64,000 nucleotides of DNA from Todiramphus chloris collaris (taxonomy: Eukaryota > Chordata > Aves > Coraciiformes > Alcedinidae), in NCBI GenBank assembly GCA_025345505.1, contig JANVCC010000018.1, forward strand, positions 40,849,263-40,913,262, in the 5' to 3' direction. Under the pieces are notes generated by a model. It had not been told where the DNA came from and did not search any database. It saw nothing but the letters and a program-made list of their open reading frames with translations. Position 1 is the first letter of the stretch. Each line of letters opens with the position of its first letter. Of the stretch, positions 13,091 through 24,923 are shown one piece after another. The position numbers and the translations under genes are program-made.

Positions 13091-16000
13091 CAAGAATAGT
13101 TTGTAAATTGATAGGCTGAAAGTTTGTATAGTAGAGTGTATCTATTTACAGATGAGAAAGGTATGGTACCACCAATATGCTGATGTGTGTAAAATCAATT
13201 GAACTCAACCTTCATTGGGAAAAGTATTAGAAAGTCTGAAAAATGTTGACTACTATTTGAAAGCCCACTAATTTTCCTTCTCCTCTTAGCATGTGTGAAC
13301 TCTCTCTGTATGCTAGAGATCTAATCTTGACCTGGTTTTAGGACTACACCTGCCATTAACGTTGTCCTACAAAGTGCTTATATTTGTATCCTTGGTAAGG
13401 TGACCCAAATGCACTTAAGGTGGGCACTGACTGAAAAAATTAAATAGCTTAGGACTTAGTAGTCCTCTCAGAAGACATCTCCACTGTTAGAGCTCTTGCA
13501 GAACCTCTTGAACTATATTTTGCCTTATAGAAACTCCATAGATTGAACTATTATGTTAGAGGGAAGCAAAGAAAAGAGTGTAGGAAAATTCTTTGCTTTT
13601 AAATTAGAAGCAAAGTATTCTTAGTCTATGTGTCCTAAGTATGTTGTTCATACTGAGAACCTATTTTCTTGGGTCAATGCTCTTTAACTATTGCAGAAAA
13701 CAAGAACTCTTTTATCCTCCTGAGAAGTGAATTTCCCCTGCTGGCTCAGGTATACAGACCCATTTATAACAATGTGAAGCCATTACTCACCAATCTCATC
13801 CATTGAGCTTATCAGGGCATAAATTTCCATATACATAACTTCAAAAGCATACAAATTTATCTTGATATTTTGCTTCTAATTACGTAGACTACCCTGCTCT
13901 GTGTATTTCACAATACATCACCACAACAGTGGGACAGGGCATGTGGTCAGAAATCCTAGCTTTAGAACATATTGAGAAAAGAGCTGAAACCTGACATTTT
14001 TTTGTTCAATCATTTTAAAGCTTATGGAGGACTTACATGTGGATAACCCTGTGCTCAGCTTTCCAGTAGGATTATGTTTGTATTTTTTATTACAATTTCA
14101 TTAATACAATTAGAATTAATCAACATTTGGATCCTTTTGGGCTAGGTCCCAGTTCTCCTATGCTAAGCTCTGTAATTATGTTATTTCATAGTTTTGCTAA
14201 GGTCAATGTCCTCTGGTGGTAGTGTACCCAAATTGCTGCCTGTGGGATGGAGGTGGCTTAAGCTGATAGTTCTAGAAACACCCCAAGATGAGGACTGGAC
14301 CACTCCTATCCTTCCTTACCCACATTACATATACACATTCAAAACTGCAGGTACAAAACAGCAGAAAAAGCTTTTCCTCGGATATAGGCATGATTCTACC
14401 CATAATGAATAATCACAATTTGATTTCAAAAGCATGATCAAGTCTGGGCTTGTGACCCAACCACTAGTCACACTCCACTGAGTGACTGTCATCGCTCCAG
14501 CCCTGAAGCTTCCCTGGTAGATGGTTGCAGGGAGGGGGAAGAAAAGTCAAAACATGCAAAAAGATGGCTAAGTTCACTTGAAACAACATCATGTTACTTT
14601 CTTGATTTGTTGGCAATGTGTTTTTTTTAAAGCATTTAATTTTAATGACATGGTAAGAGACAGGGAGAGTTTAAAAAAGGAGAAAAAACATTAAGGGAGT
14701 AGAATGAGGAAGGCCAATGGAAAGACTGAATGACAAGCACTAAAGGTTGTAGGAAATACTGATCACAACATAATAGTAAAAAAATGCAGCTCATTGCAGA
14801 GGAAATATTGCCAGGATCTGCTGAGAGCACTGCTCAGGATTCTCTGCTAGCTTCACTCTTTGGGGGATTTGTTAAAAAAACAATAAAGAGGAAAACTCTA
14901 AATGCCATCCTGAGTTTCACAGGTTATATCAAAACCTTAAATTGTATGAATTTATCCCTAAGCTTTGTTTTACTGACAAAATATCATCATTTGATGTAGT
15001 GTTTCGTAGTAGAGGCTTTAACCTACCTGTCCCTTATGACAGTTGAATCAGTACAAGGGGAATAGAAACTTAAGTGTCAAGCAGACACACAACTGAAAGC
15101 CCTTTACATTCACTGAGGGAAACCCACACTCCTTTGCATTTGTATAGAGAAAAAAGGCATACAGGAGGGAATCTGCCCTGCAGGTGTTAATGTCTTCCAT
15201 GTTGCTATTACTCCATCAGACTGCCCCCATTACTACCCAGAGGCTAGTTCAGCCTCTCTGGAATTTTTTATGAAGTCCTGGAGATGGAAAGCATTTAACA
15301 GTACTTCTGGTTTTGCATGAGTACAATCACATTAGGAGAAAAACACATGGGAGAATCAAATCCCATAAATGAAATAGAAAATCCCTTTGGATGATTAGTT
15401 CACACCAATGTTAAAAGAGTATTTTGTGTGCATGTCAGGTTCTTTGCCAGTCTCAAAGTAGTCATTTGGATTCACTTCATTATAGTCACTGCAGTACCTT
15501 AGGAGAGAAATAGAGTGTGAGACAGAGTAATAATAACCCTTGAACGATGAAGTCTTTCTCCTAGCACAACTTCAAATAACTCAGACAGCTATCTTTTAAT
15601 CAAATATACAGGCACCAGTGTAACTGAATTCAGCATAACTAGCATCCATGAGGAGAAAAAAAGAGCACAGAGGGGCACAGAGGAGAGAAGGACACACTAG
15701 ATAAAGTGAAGTAACCACTGTGTCATGAACTTAGATTTAAACAGAAGCAAGAATACATGCTCAATAGGAGAATAAACACATGCTGTAAAGATTGTCTGAT
15801 CTTTTCCTTTTTAAGGCAACAGGACTTTCCCCACTGACTTTAGTGTGAGAGAAAACAGGCTGTTTATTGTCCAGCTCTCCTTCTTTCTACCAGTCTTATT
15901 CTTGTTCTCTATGTTTCCACTTGGACTTTCTGGCCTGTGTTCTCCACCTTCATCCTAGGGGTTTCTCTGTTATAAATTTTCTTCCTCTGGTAATGCATTC

Positions 16001-16811
16001 TCACTTTCTCTTTTTATGACACTGATGTTTTAAATAACCAGAAGAATCATTGTATTTCAGGAGCAGGTGACCAGATAAATATCAATGAGGATCAAATGAC
16101 AAAGCTGGTTTATGAAAACTAGGATGAAAAAATGAAAGCAGAATTAAAACTCTTATCATACTGTGAGAATTCTTATCTGTCCTTCCAATGCTGAGTGGAT
16201 GAAATACTTATTAATTGATTTTCCATTTGAGCTTTTTCCAGATACAAATTCCTGCATAGAACTCAAATTTCAGATCCTGATTCAGTAAAATTATTCACTA
16301 GTGTTGATTTTCACAAATGTAAATAGTAGGGATGACTTGAGTGTCTCATATGAAAATTTCCTCCACTAAAATCTGTCTTCAGTTATGAACAAAAATATCC
16401 TGTGCAAGAATAGATTAATTTCAGATATGTTATCATGATTTTTACTTCAAAATTTAATCAATATTTGTAGAAATGAAAGTAAAGGAGGTTTCTTAAATCA
16501 TTGATGATTTTTTTGTTCACTGAGAACAGACTTAAGTAAATACTTTAAGACCTGTTTATGCAAACATTAATGTGCCATGAGTGCTTTCAAGAAAATGAAA
16601 ATTAACCCAATTTGAACTTTGTAAAATGAAAACAATTTGAAATTTGCTGTCAATAATATTTTCTTTTCCTCTCCTTGTCTTTAATGAACAATTTAATTAA
16701 GTTTAGAAGAGCTGTTCCCCTCCTTGAAACTAGTCATGTACTTAAATACCTTCTTTAATGAAAGTGGTGTGTTTTGGGCTGTTGGTTTGTTTTGGTTTCG
16801 CTTTTGCTTTT

Positions 16812-16894
16812 GTGTGTTTTTTTGGTTGGTTGGTTAGTTGGTTTGTTTTGTTTGAGTTTAGGGGTTTGTTTGTTTGTTTGTTTGTTTGTTTTTT
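16812..16894. repeat. T/G-rich simple repeat, (TTGG)n then (TTTG)n
   Basis: TTGG units at about 16821-16842, then seven or so TTTG units at 16864-16891. It is the same sequence class as 13003-13090, read on the other strand. Confidence 0.9.
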
Positions 16895-19800
16895 AACTTC
16901 GTACCTGCATCTCAACAGTAGGATTCATCTACCGTTATCTATCTCACAATTACATGCCTAGTCCAAGCTAGTAATTTAGTCTCTTTTTCTGTGGTAAAAG
17001 GAGAAAGATAGTTATCTCAAGAAGGTAATTCTTTCCATCCAAAGATAAGGTGTTTGTGACTGATGAGATGAATTGCCCTCAGAAGACACTGTGTTTGGAT
17101 TAACAGTAAAGGAAAAAGAAATAGCTGTTATGACTAGAATTGTAAAGGCTAGAGAGTAGTGTTTTGGAGTGATGAAACCCTTGCAAGGTACTAATGATTG
17201 CTTAATTTTTGTAACTGTTTTATGTTTTGTTGGCTACTCCTTCTGTAGACAGGGAAGCATACCATGACAAGAATTCAAAAAGTAGGTACTGAGCTGTATG
17301 TAACAGCTTCTTACTTTTAATTCTTTTGCTGTTGATTATCCTTCATTGATGATTCCTGAGTTTTCCTCCTGCTCTCATCCTTATTATCTACAACTATGCT
17401 GGTTCTATATTAGCCTAATTCAACTGAATTTATGAATGGACTTAATTTTGAACTCTTGTTTTATTCCTTAAATGCCTTGTAAAGCAGGAGAGGATTCATA
17501 TTCCTGCTAAGCACTGACTGGATCTGAACTAGTTTTCCTTTTATAAACATTTAAAATACTTGTTTTCAAAAAAAGATGAAAAAATTTAAAAAGTCCTAGT
17601 GAACAGATATATTTCCCCCTCTGACAGTCAACAGGTCATGTTTTCCACTTTCTAGACTTTCTGTAGTGAGACAATTTGCTTGTTAGATGTTTTCATGTTA
17701 TACCAATAGGTGGCACTAGAAATTTCTTTATTTTTGTTAAAAAGGATGGTGACAAGATATTTATATTTTTATCAGTACAGTAGAGCACTAAAGGAAAATA
17801 AGATCTTGCAGGGCATGTAGAGAAGCAAAATAACAATGATGGCATGGTCTGCAGCTCTTTCTTACAACTATTTGATCATGGATATGCAAAGGTAGTATTT
17901 CTTAATGAATTTGTTATTCTCATTTTATAGTACATATACTTACTTGCTGTAGAAATTTAGGTAGCATGGGTACATGGGATGTATTTCCTGTTGATATAAA
18001 TAGGCAACATTTGAATGAGGCTGAAACAATTTTTCTGCCTACTGAAGAAGTGTTAGATCTGGTAATTAACACTACTGTCTGTGGTATCATGAGGCATGTC
18101 TTGACAATACACAAGTTCATTATTATTTTGGCAAATTTAGTCCAGAGTTCTATAGTGATTTTTTTTAAATTAGAGCATTTTTAATTAGTTTCATAAACTA
18201 AATAGAAAAATATTCATGGAATATCAATGATGGTATTTTTCATGACATCTTTGGAGGAGATATCCAACATTTTTTACAACACCTTTCATTTATGCAGTGA
18301 ATAAAGGTGAAATGGAATGATTAAGTTCTTTACCGTCTAAACTACTGTAAGAAGGACTCAACATAGACAAAACATTCATGTACACAGGAATCTAATTCCT
18401 TTATCCACATTCATTTCATAGTGATTGTCTCAGAGGCTCGATATGTACATTATTATTTTCATTTAGTATATAATAAATACAGATTATTTTTGCAGAAGTT
18501 GAATTGTCATTTTTCTCTGGGCTTGGACTATGACATATATATCACATTTTGGGTGTCTTCAAATGATTTGTGAGAACACCTATTACTATATATATTCACA
18601 GGTGACATTTACTTTTTCACTCACAGTGCCCTTTAAGCACATATTTTGAAGTAAGCATATAGCCATTTTTCTAATTAAGGATTCCTCTGTACCTCTGTGT
18701 CTTCTCTGTTGTTAACTACTTGTTAGTTTCTCTTAGTCTGATAATAAGAATTTTATATTTAAAATATACAGAAAATAGCAAGAAATATTGTCTGTAGTGT
18801 TCTGGTCACTGCCATGAGATTTCTTCAGTCTGATTTGTTATGCTATTTGTAGAAAAGGTTATCAATGAAAATAAACTGAAGCTTTTGCATCTGCTTGAAA
18901 AGACAAATGATATTTAGAGATTTCAGGAAAACTTCATTTCATCCACAAAGTTTTTTTCCACCAGCATCCATGCTATGTCCAAAGAACTTAACTATGTGAG
19001 GTTCAGCTTAGTTAACACATCGTATAAACTACATTAGCAGGTGCAGAATTACACAATACAGGATGTAAAGGGACTTGAGAGCCATCTCCATCCAGAAATA
19101 GGTGGATATCCCATTTATAATGAGGCAAGAAAGAGAAAAGAACATGAACTTCACAGTCCATACAGACACAGTTTTATTAAATGATGAAGGAATAGCTGTG
19201 TGGCCACCTTCTGTTTGGTCCACTAGTATGTCTCTTGCTACAGAAAAATTCCCACAGTCCTTTCTAGCCATTTAGCTATTGAAACAGGCTTTTCTGACAA
19301 ATTGAGATCTGATCCATTTTCACCCTAGCTTTAGGCAAGGTAAGCCATACATATCAACATTCACTTCATGTCTCAATAAAAATCAGGAAAAGAGATTATT
19401 TAGAAAAAAAAAAAAAGACAACGTCACACATACTTATCCTGTCTTTATATACCATTACTCCCTTACCTTGGAACTGTAAGGATTTCAGTAGCTATAAGCA
19501 AGCAGACAAGCATATGTATCTCATATTTTAAATTTTACTTATTCTTGTGAAATATATAATTCAAGACAAACATAAAGATGAGTGCTTAATGTTTTGAAGG
19601 CAATTCAAATTTTTTCATACAAAACCAGGCACTGAATGGACACTAGTACCCAAACACCTGGAAAAAATCTTTAAGAATACATCAGATCAAAATGCAAATT
19701 ATTGAGAGCTTAATCCTGTGTGGTACTGAATAGCTTCAGCTTCCTGTTAAAGTTCTGGGATTGTGTGAGGGAAAGCTTGAGAGAGATAACTCAACACCTT

Positions 19801-20944
19801 TCATGACTGAGCTCAAGATGAATTAGTGCAATATACCCAGTGTCATGTCTTATTGCTTAATTGACTACCTGTAGGTATAATATAGCTGACTTTACCACAG
19901 AAAAATCATTTTGATTTATTTGAAGTATTGTATATCACAAGGAAGTGTGCATGAGGTTATTAATGTCTTGCATAGCTGTGATATATTCCAAGGGTGCAGA
20001 TAATGCTTTTCATCATATGCAGTGCTAGCCTATTACGACTATTACCCTGAAAGTGTATATTTTTATTTTAATGAATTTTGGTTTTTATTGTATTTTTTTC
20101 TCACATTACCTGATCTGCATTTAGGAGTTAAGTAGTGCTTTTGACATAACGAATTATACTGTAAATATTGCTGAACTTTAGTTGGAACACAGTAGTTGGT
20201 GATATTGACTATAATATAAATACAGATTACTGCAATTCAAACTGTTGCTAATTTATTATAAGCAATTGAGTTGTTAATTGTTCTCTTTGCCTCATAAACC
20301 TCAAGGTCTATCAGTGAGAGGTCAAGTGGCTGGCCCATTCTCTCCAGAAAAATGCATCTCTGTCACATAAAAAAAAAAAAAATCTAGTGAATATTATCGT
20401 TGCGTTGTTTTTTCCTAAATCTTCTGGACTTGTTTGAAGAATAAGGCAGATCATTTGAAAGGACGTATTTTTAAATGTAATAAATCAGTCTTAAGAGCAA
20501 AGAATTTTGTCACAAAATTCAGTTGGTATGAGTGCAAGACATCTTGATAGAGCAATTAAAAGTCATGTTTGAATTTTCCAGCAAAGAGTTAGTAGCCTTA
20601 TTTAAACAGTCTGAATACTTTAAAGAAATAGGCATTCAGACCTGAATTCCAAGATCTAATTTTTCACTTATAGGCTTTTGGAGTGAAATTCAACTGTTTT
20701 GGAAGTTATGTTCTCCTGGAAACAGGCTGCATTTTGTCATGCTCCACCAATACTAGCAATCCCATTACTGATCACATTCTTGTGCCTTTTCACAATTATC
20801 CCCTGTACTGAGATGTTTAACTAAACTCCTCTCTACACAGTGGAAAAAGTTCCAAGTGAAAATTTGCTTATTGCCATTCAAAACCAAACAGCATATAGTA
20901 TGTAACATAGTGCTGTATCCATTAAGTACAAGTGCATGCAACAT

Positions 20945-20950
20945 TGTCAC
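20945..20950 (-). repeat. Putative target-site duplication, copy 1 (TGTCAC)
   Basis: Matches 21804-21809. One such match beside a terminal CA would arise by chance in this span about once in a hundred tries, so it is suggestive only. Confidence 0.45.
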
Positions 20951-21803
20951 TGTTTATATCGGGAGCAGAGAGACGCAGCAACACACAAATTCAGCAAGAG
21001 AAGGCAAAGAAGCATCTTTATTAATTTATAACCCCGTTTTATATACCCTAGCCCCATAGGGCGATTGGTCAGTGATCACCCATCTCCTAGGGTGACTGGC
21101 TAAAGTCCTACAACACCAATTTCAAAATATTTTTCCAATGTACCATAAACAGAACTTAGCAAAACACCAGGTGTTGGTCCAGCTTACAAAAACCACCCTA
21201 CTCTTTCTCATAACTTGCATGAGAAAGGCAGGACTCTCATCGAATATTGTGAGAACCTGAGAAAATCCCTCTGCTAGCAGCTTTTCAGCATCCATACAGC
21301 ATCATTTAGGACAGGCAACTCAAATATGTTTTACTATCTCATGTGTTAGGTAAGATCAATCTTCAAGCATGTTGCTAACCTGAGGGTGCCTATCACTGCC
21401 TCTAACTCCTAGTGAAAACATGTCTGTGTCATGTTTTTCACTGTTTTCTATTTCAGTGCCATCATTTATATTTCATATCAATGTGAAAGTCAGGACAATT
21501 GTGCTGCTAACATCTTAGGCAGAGATGTTAAAGTTTAGATGTGACTATAACTCTTTCAAATACTCCCTGTCTTCTTGCTTCAGGGTCTCAATCTCATATA
21601 TTTAGATCATGATAACACTGTCCACTGCCTTCCTCCCATCTGATATGCTTTGTGTCAATTCTATCTGGCTGGTGAAAATATGCAAGGCTTAGCCTATGAA
21701 ACTGTGGATGTTGAAGGAGCTCTTGGAAATATGTCAAAGTCTGAGAAATGTTTCCATCTGAAGGTATTTTTCATACTAGCCACCTACTATTTGACAGGCT
21801 ACA
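20951..21803 (-). mobile_element. Solo LTR of an endogenous retrovirus, distal edge tentative
   Basis: On the minus strand the sequence shows LTR parts in the right order: CCAAT at about 21068-21064, a TATA box (tatataaaac) around 21045-21036, and an AATAAA polyadenylation signal at 21022-21017. A U5-like end follows, terminating in CA at 20951. This core (20951-21120) is clear. The far U3 edge is less sure. The six bases TGTCAC lie just outside the end at 20945-20950 and recur at 21804-21809, directly beyond a terminal TG/CA. That gives an LTR of about 850 bases with a 6-bp target duplication, as for avian ERVK-type elements. No internal retroviral region is attached. Confidence 0.7.
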
Positions 21804-21809
21804 TGTCAC
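21804..21809 (-). repeat. Putative target-site duplication, copy 2 (TGTCAC)
   Basis: Partner of 20945-20950. It defines the tentative outer edge of the LTR. Confidence 0.45.
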
Positions 21810-22296
21810 AGTACCTCAAAAAAGGCCATGCTAAGTCAAATGTTTGATCTGTTCATGTCATGATAACACATTCATCACATTTAGATCACCAGTTCTTCCT
21901 AATAGCACAACAGAGTTGTTTTCCATGTAAGTATTTATGTAATTTATGAGGTCTACTTAGGAGAAAAGCTGCCTGCAGCTAACTCAAATACACCAAGAGT
22001 GCAGTAATGTATAGAATATTTTTACATTTACTAGGAGCCTGTAGTTTTACAGTCTGTTGATACATCAGTAATAATCTTTGAATGAGAATAAAGGATGGTC
22101 TGAAACTACTGAAAAAAAAATCAAGATTAAGCTTGCAGAATTCATCTGGAAAAATCTGCTTTCTTTGTGGTTTTGAACTTGAGCTGTTGCCTGGCAATAC
22201 TTAAGACACTGGACTTTCTCCAAATCACTTCAGAAAGACTAAGGACTATGAAAGAAACCTGAAGTTCAATTATTGTTTTTACCATAGACGACAGAA

Positions 22297-22371
22297 GAAA
22301 AAAACCCAAACCCAACAACAAAACCAAACAAACAAAATCCAAAGAAAACACACACACAAAAAAAAAATCCC
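22297..22371. repeat. A/C-rich simple repeat
   Basis: Interrupted AAACCC, CAAA and (CA)n runs. It resembles the A/C-rich tract at 13003-13090. Confidence 0.85.
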
Positions 22372-22857
22372 CAACTACCACAAAACAAGCCAAAAGTATA
22401 AATATAAATAAAACTCATCATCATGGAGTATCAAATAAATGACAACACAACACTTACAGCAAAAACATAGCAAAGATATTCCATAACTATAGTTTAACTG
22501 ACTTACATCGGTGTGTAGAAGTTATTACAGCTTAATGCGTAGTGGAAGAACAGCAGACTGACATTGAATGATAATAATTTCCGGAAGAGAAGAATAGCTG
22601 TAGTAAAGTGAAATGCTGAGAAGGGATTATATACAATCCACAGATCACTTAAGGCTCACTAAAATTCTACTGAAATATCAAGTCCTGAAGCTTTGGTTTT
22701 AAAATGATCCCATTGGTTTTAGCTATATTTCTTGAAGAAATAACTTTTCAGTTATCTACAAGCCTCCACCCAGTCACTAGACATAGTTAGAAGCAATTAG
22801 CTTACTCATTTTAACTTCCACTTGTCATTTTTGATTCCAAGAAAAATGAAAATAAAG

Positions 22858-22893
22858 GAGAAAAAAAAAGAGAGAGAACAAAAAAAAAAACCA
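22858..22893. repeat. A-rich and (GA)n low-complexity tract
   Basis: Two poly-A runs separated by a short GA repeat. Confidence 0.8.
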
Positions 22894-23382
22894 CACAGCA
22901 GAGAGATTTTCTGTTAAAAAAGGTAGGAAAAGGAATTGTCTTTAAGAAGAGTTAGGAAATATTTTCCAGTTTGCTTGTTAACAGCTGTTTGATTTCAATT
23001 GTTTTCTCTAAGGACACATCATCAAGCTTTTAGAGAGAAGAGGATTAAGTAACTCTGAATGCCCTAAAAAATCTAAGGGTAGTGGCTAGAGTAACAACAG
23101 ATAGATCTAAATCTATACAACTAAATATCAACACCAAAAAAAAAAAAGCAAGTCCAGATTGATTGAGTGATCTTCTACACTGTAGTGGACTTAAGGATAC
23201 TTTTCCATTTCCAGGGAGACTAATTAAAATCTATCAAGTAGTCTTGGTCAAAATAGTTCTTCCTTGATCTACCATGTTAAGAAAGTATACATTGCTGGCA
23301 GCCCCTCTGGCGTATGCTGAGATAGATGATCATGCGTATTGGTAGGTATGAGAGTCCTTTAAGAGTAAATTCTGGTTTATTC

Positions 23383-23401
23383 TTTTTTTTTTTTTTTTTT
23401 T
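23383..23401. repeat. Poly-T run
   Basis: Nineteen uninterrupted T. No element body is recognised beside it. Confidence 0.85.
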
Positions 23402-24043
23402 AATAGTTTCTTCTTTCTTTTCTAGCTTTCTTGCATTTCCTAACCTCCCCACCCCACCTCCCAGCCAGTGTCTGTGTATGCCAACAAGGTGTTTAGCAGG
23501 AAACTACCAGGTAGACTAGATTCAAATGCTTGTTGCTCATCTGTTCTTCTTCCAGAAAGATTACAGTTTACTGACATCACATAATTGCTGAAGTATAAAT
23601 CTGTGCTTTCTGGTTCCTATTCGAGATCTAAGCAACTAGAGCCATGTAAAATAATATCCCATTGCCAGGAAAACTAGAGAAAATTGTTCTGACAGAGTTT
23701 TGAGAACTGGGAATTATTTTAAAAAATACTAAAAACACATTATCTTTTATATATTCCCTAATGCAAGTGCATTAAATATATCTAATTTATCAGACTTAGT
23801 AGATCCCAGTTAACATAAATTTGTTTGTCATATACAATGCTCTACAACCACCAGAGAGCCGGGATGGTTCAGATCTGTGTGGAGAGCTCACATGAGAGCC
23901 TCTGTATCTTAATAGCCCATGTTAGCTCTCTGATGAATTCCTTTTGGGAACCATGAAAGGGAATAAGGCAATCCCAAATAAAAAGATGAATTGATGCTAT
24001 GTGCTATTAATGCACAGAGCAGGCAAGATGGATTACTGAACCT

Positions 24044-24044
<1 letters not shown>

Positions 24045-24082
<38 letters not shown>
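24045..24082. repeat. Long poly-T run, 38 T
   Basis: The longest homopolymer in the window. Read on the minus strand it is an A38 tract, but no AATAAA or recognisable gene body precedes it, so a retrocopy tail is not supported. Length may be affected by sequencing error. Confidence 0.85.
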
Positions 24083-24923
24083 CTTTCTCATTTTATACTT
24101 CCCTTGTAATTTCTGTGTGGAAATGACTTTTCTGTTTCCTCCATAAATGTGAGTGGACTCCTAGTATAATGAGTCCATGGTGTTTTATCAAAGCCTTCAG
24201 GTACTACCAATATAATAGCATCTATTCTAGTACAAATTCAGTTAGCCTGAAATCTTCACTCAAAGAAGTGACAGGTAGAGCAGAAGCTTTCCAATCTTGT
24301 AACTTTCCCACTACTTGTGGCAATAAATTCTGTTACTTCCAAATCTCTGGAGTATTTAAGCACAAAATCAGGCTACTCAAACTTCATACAAGGAGGGATG
24401 GTGATGGGAGGAGAAAATGCCTTTGACTCTCAGCCTGGCAGGAATATTGGTTTTCCATTTAAAAATATTGCAGTGTCTTTTTATCTGTTATCATAAGTCT
24501 TCTAGCCTCTACTTCAGGAATAAAACACTTAGGTCAATGGGATTTAGTCCCTTAAGACATTCAGACAGCTGTCTGAGTTTGAGACTCAGTCTTTTGTCCA
24601 GACCATCAGGCAACGTTTTTAAGCCAAAGTCAACAGAGGCAGAGTGCATGAAATAGCCATGACCTTAAGGTTTCGCCCCTTTTTCCTCCTATTTTATTCC
24701 AAAATTTAAGTAGAATTAAGACACAATAGTGAAAAGCATTAAGACTATCATTTCTCCCATATCAAAAATCAGAAAAAGAAAATTACTACTTTCATATATT
24801 TCTAACTTCAGGTGGAAAACTTGAGGTCTGAGCCATGACATGTTAATTTTACACTGGTACAATATTTCCTGGAAAGACTGCACTATGAGCAAAACTACCA
24901 CGTAATGGAGCTCTCTGGAAAAG

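Larger units (their letters stand above)
9231..20950. other. Long stretch without recognisable genes or interspersed repeats
   Basis: Contains the simple repeats at 13003-13090 and 16812-16894, a possible conserved non-coding block at 12600-12980 (given separately) and short A runs near 19405 and 20369. Open frames are at most about 85 codons and I recognise none. Confidence 0.5.
21810..24923. other. Stretch without recognisable genes
   Basis: Contains simple repeats at 22297-22371, 22858-22893, 23383-23401 and 24045-24082. I see nothing else in it that I can support. Confidence 0.5.

Noticed and set aside
19029-19271. Minus-strand open frame of 80 codons rich in hydrophobic residues
   Set aside because: It looks membrane-like, but there is no clear splice site, no recognised family and no coding contrast with the flanks.
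24045-24082. A38 tract on the minus strand as a retrocopy tail
   Set aside because: No polyadenylation signal or gene-like sequence precedes it on that strand.
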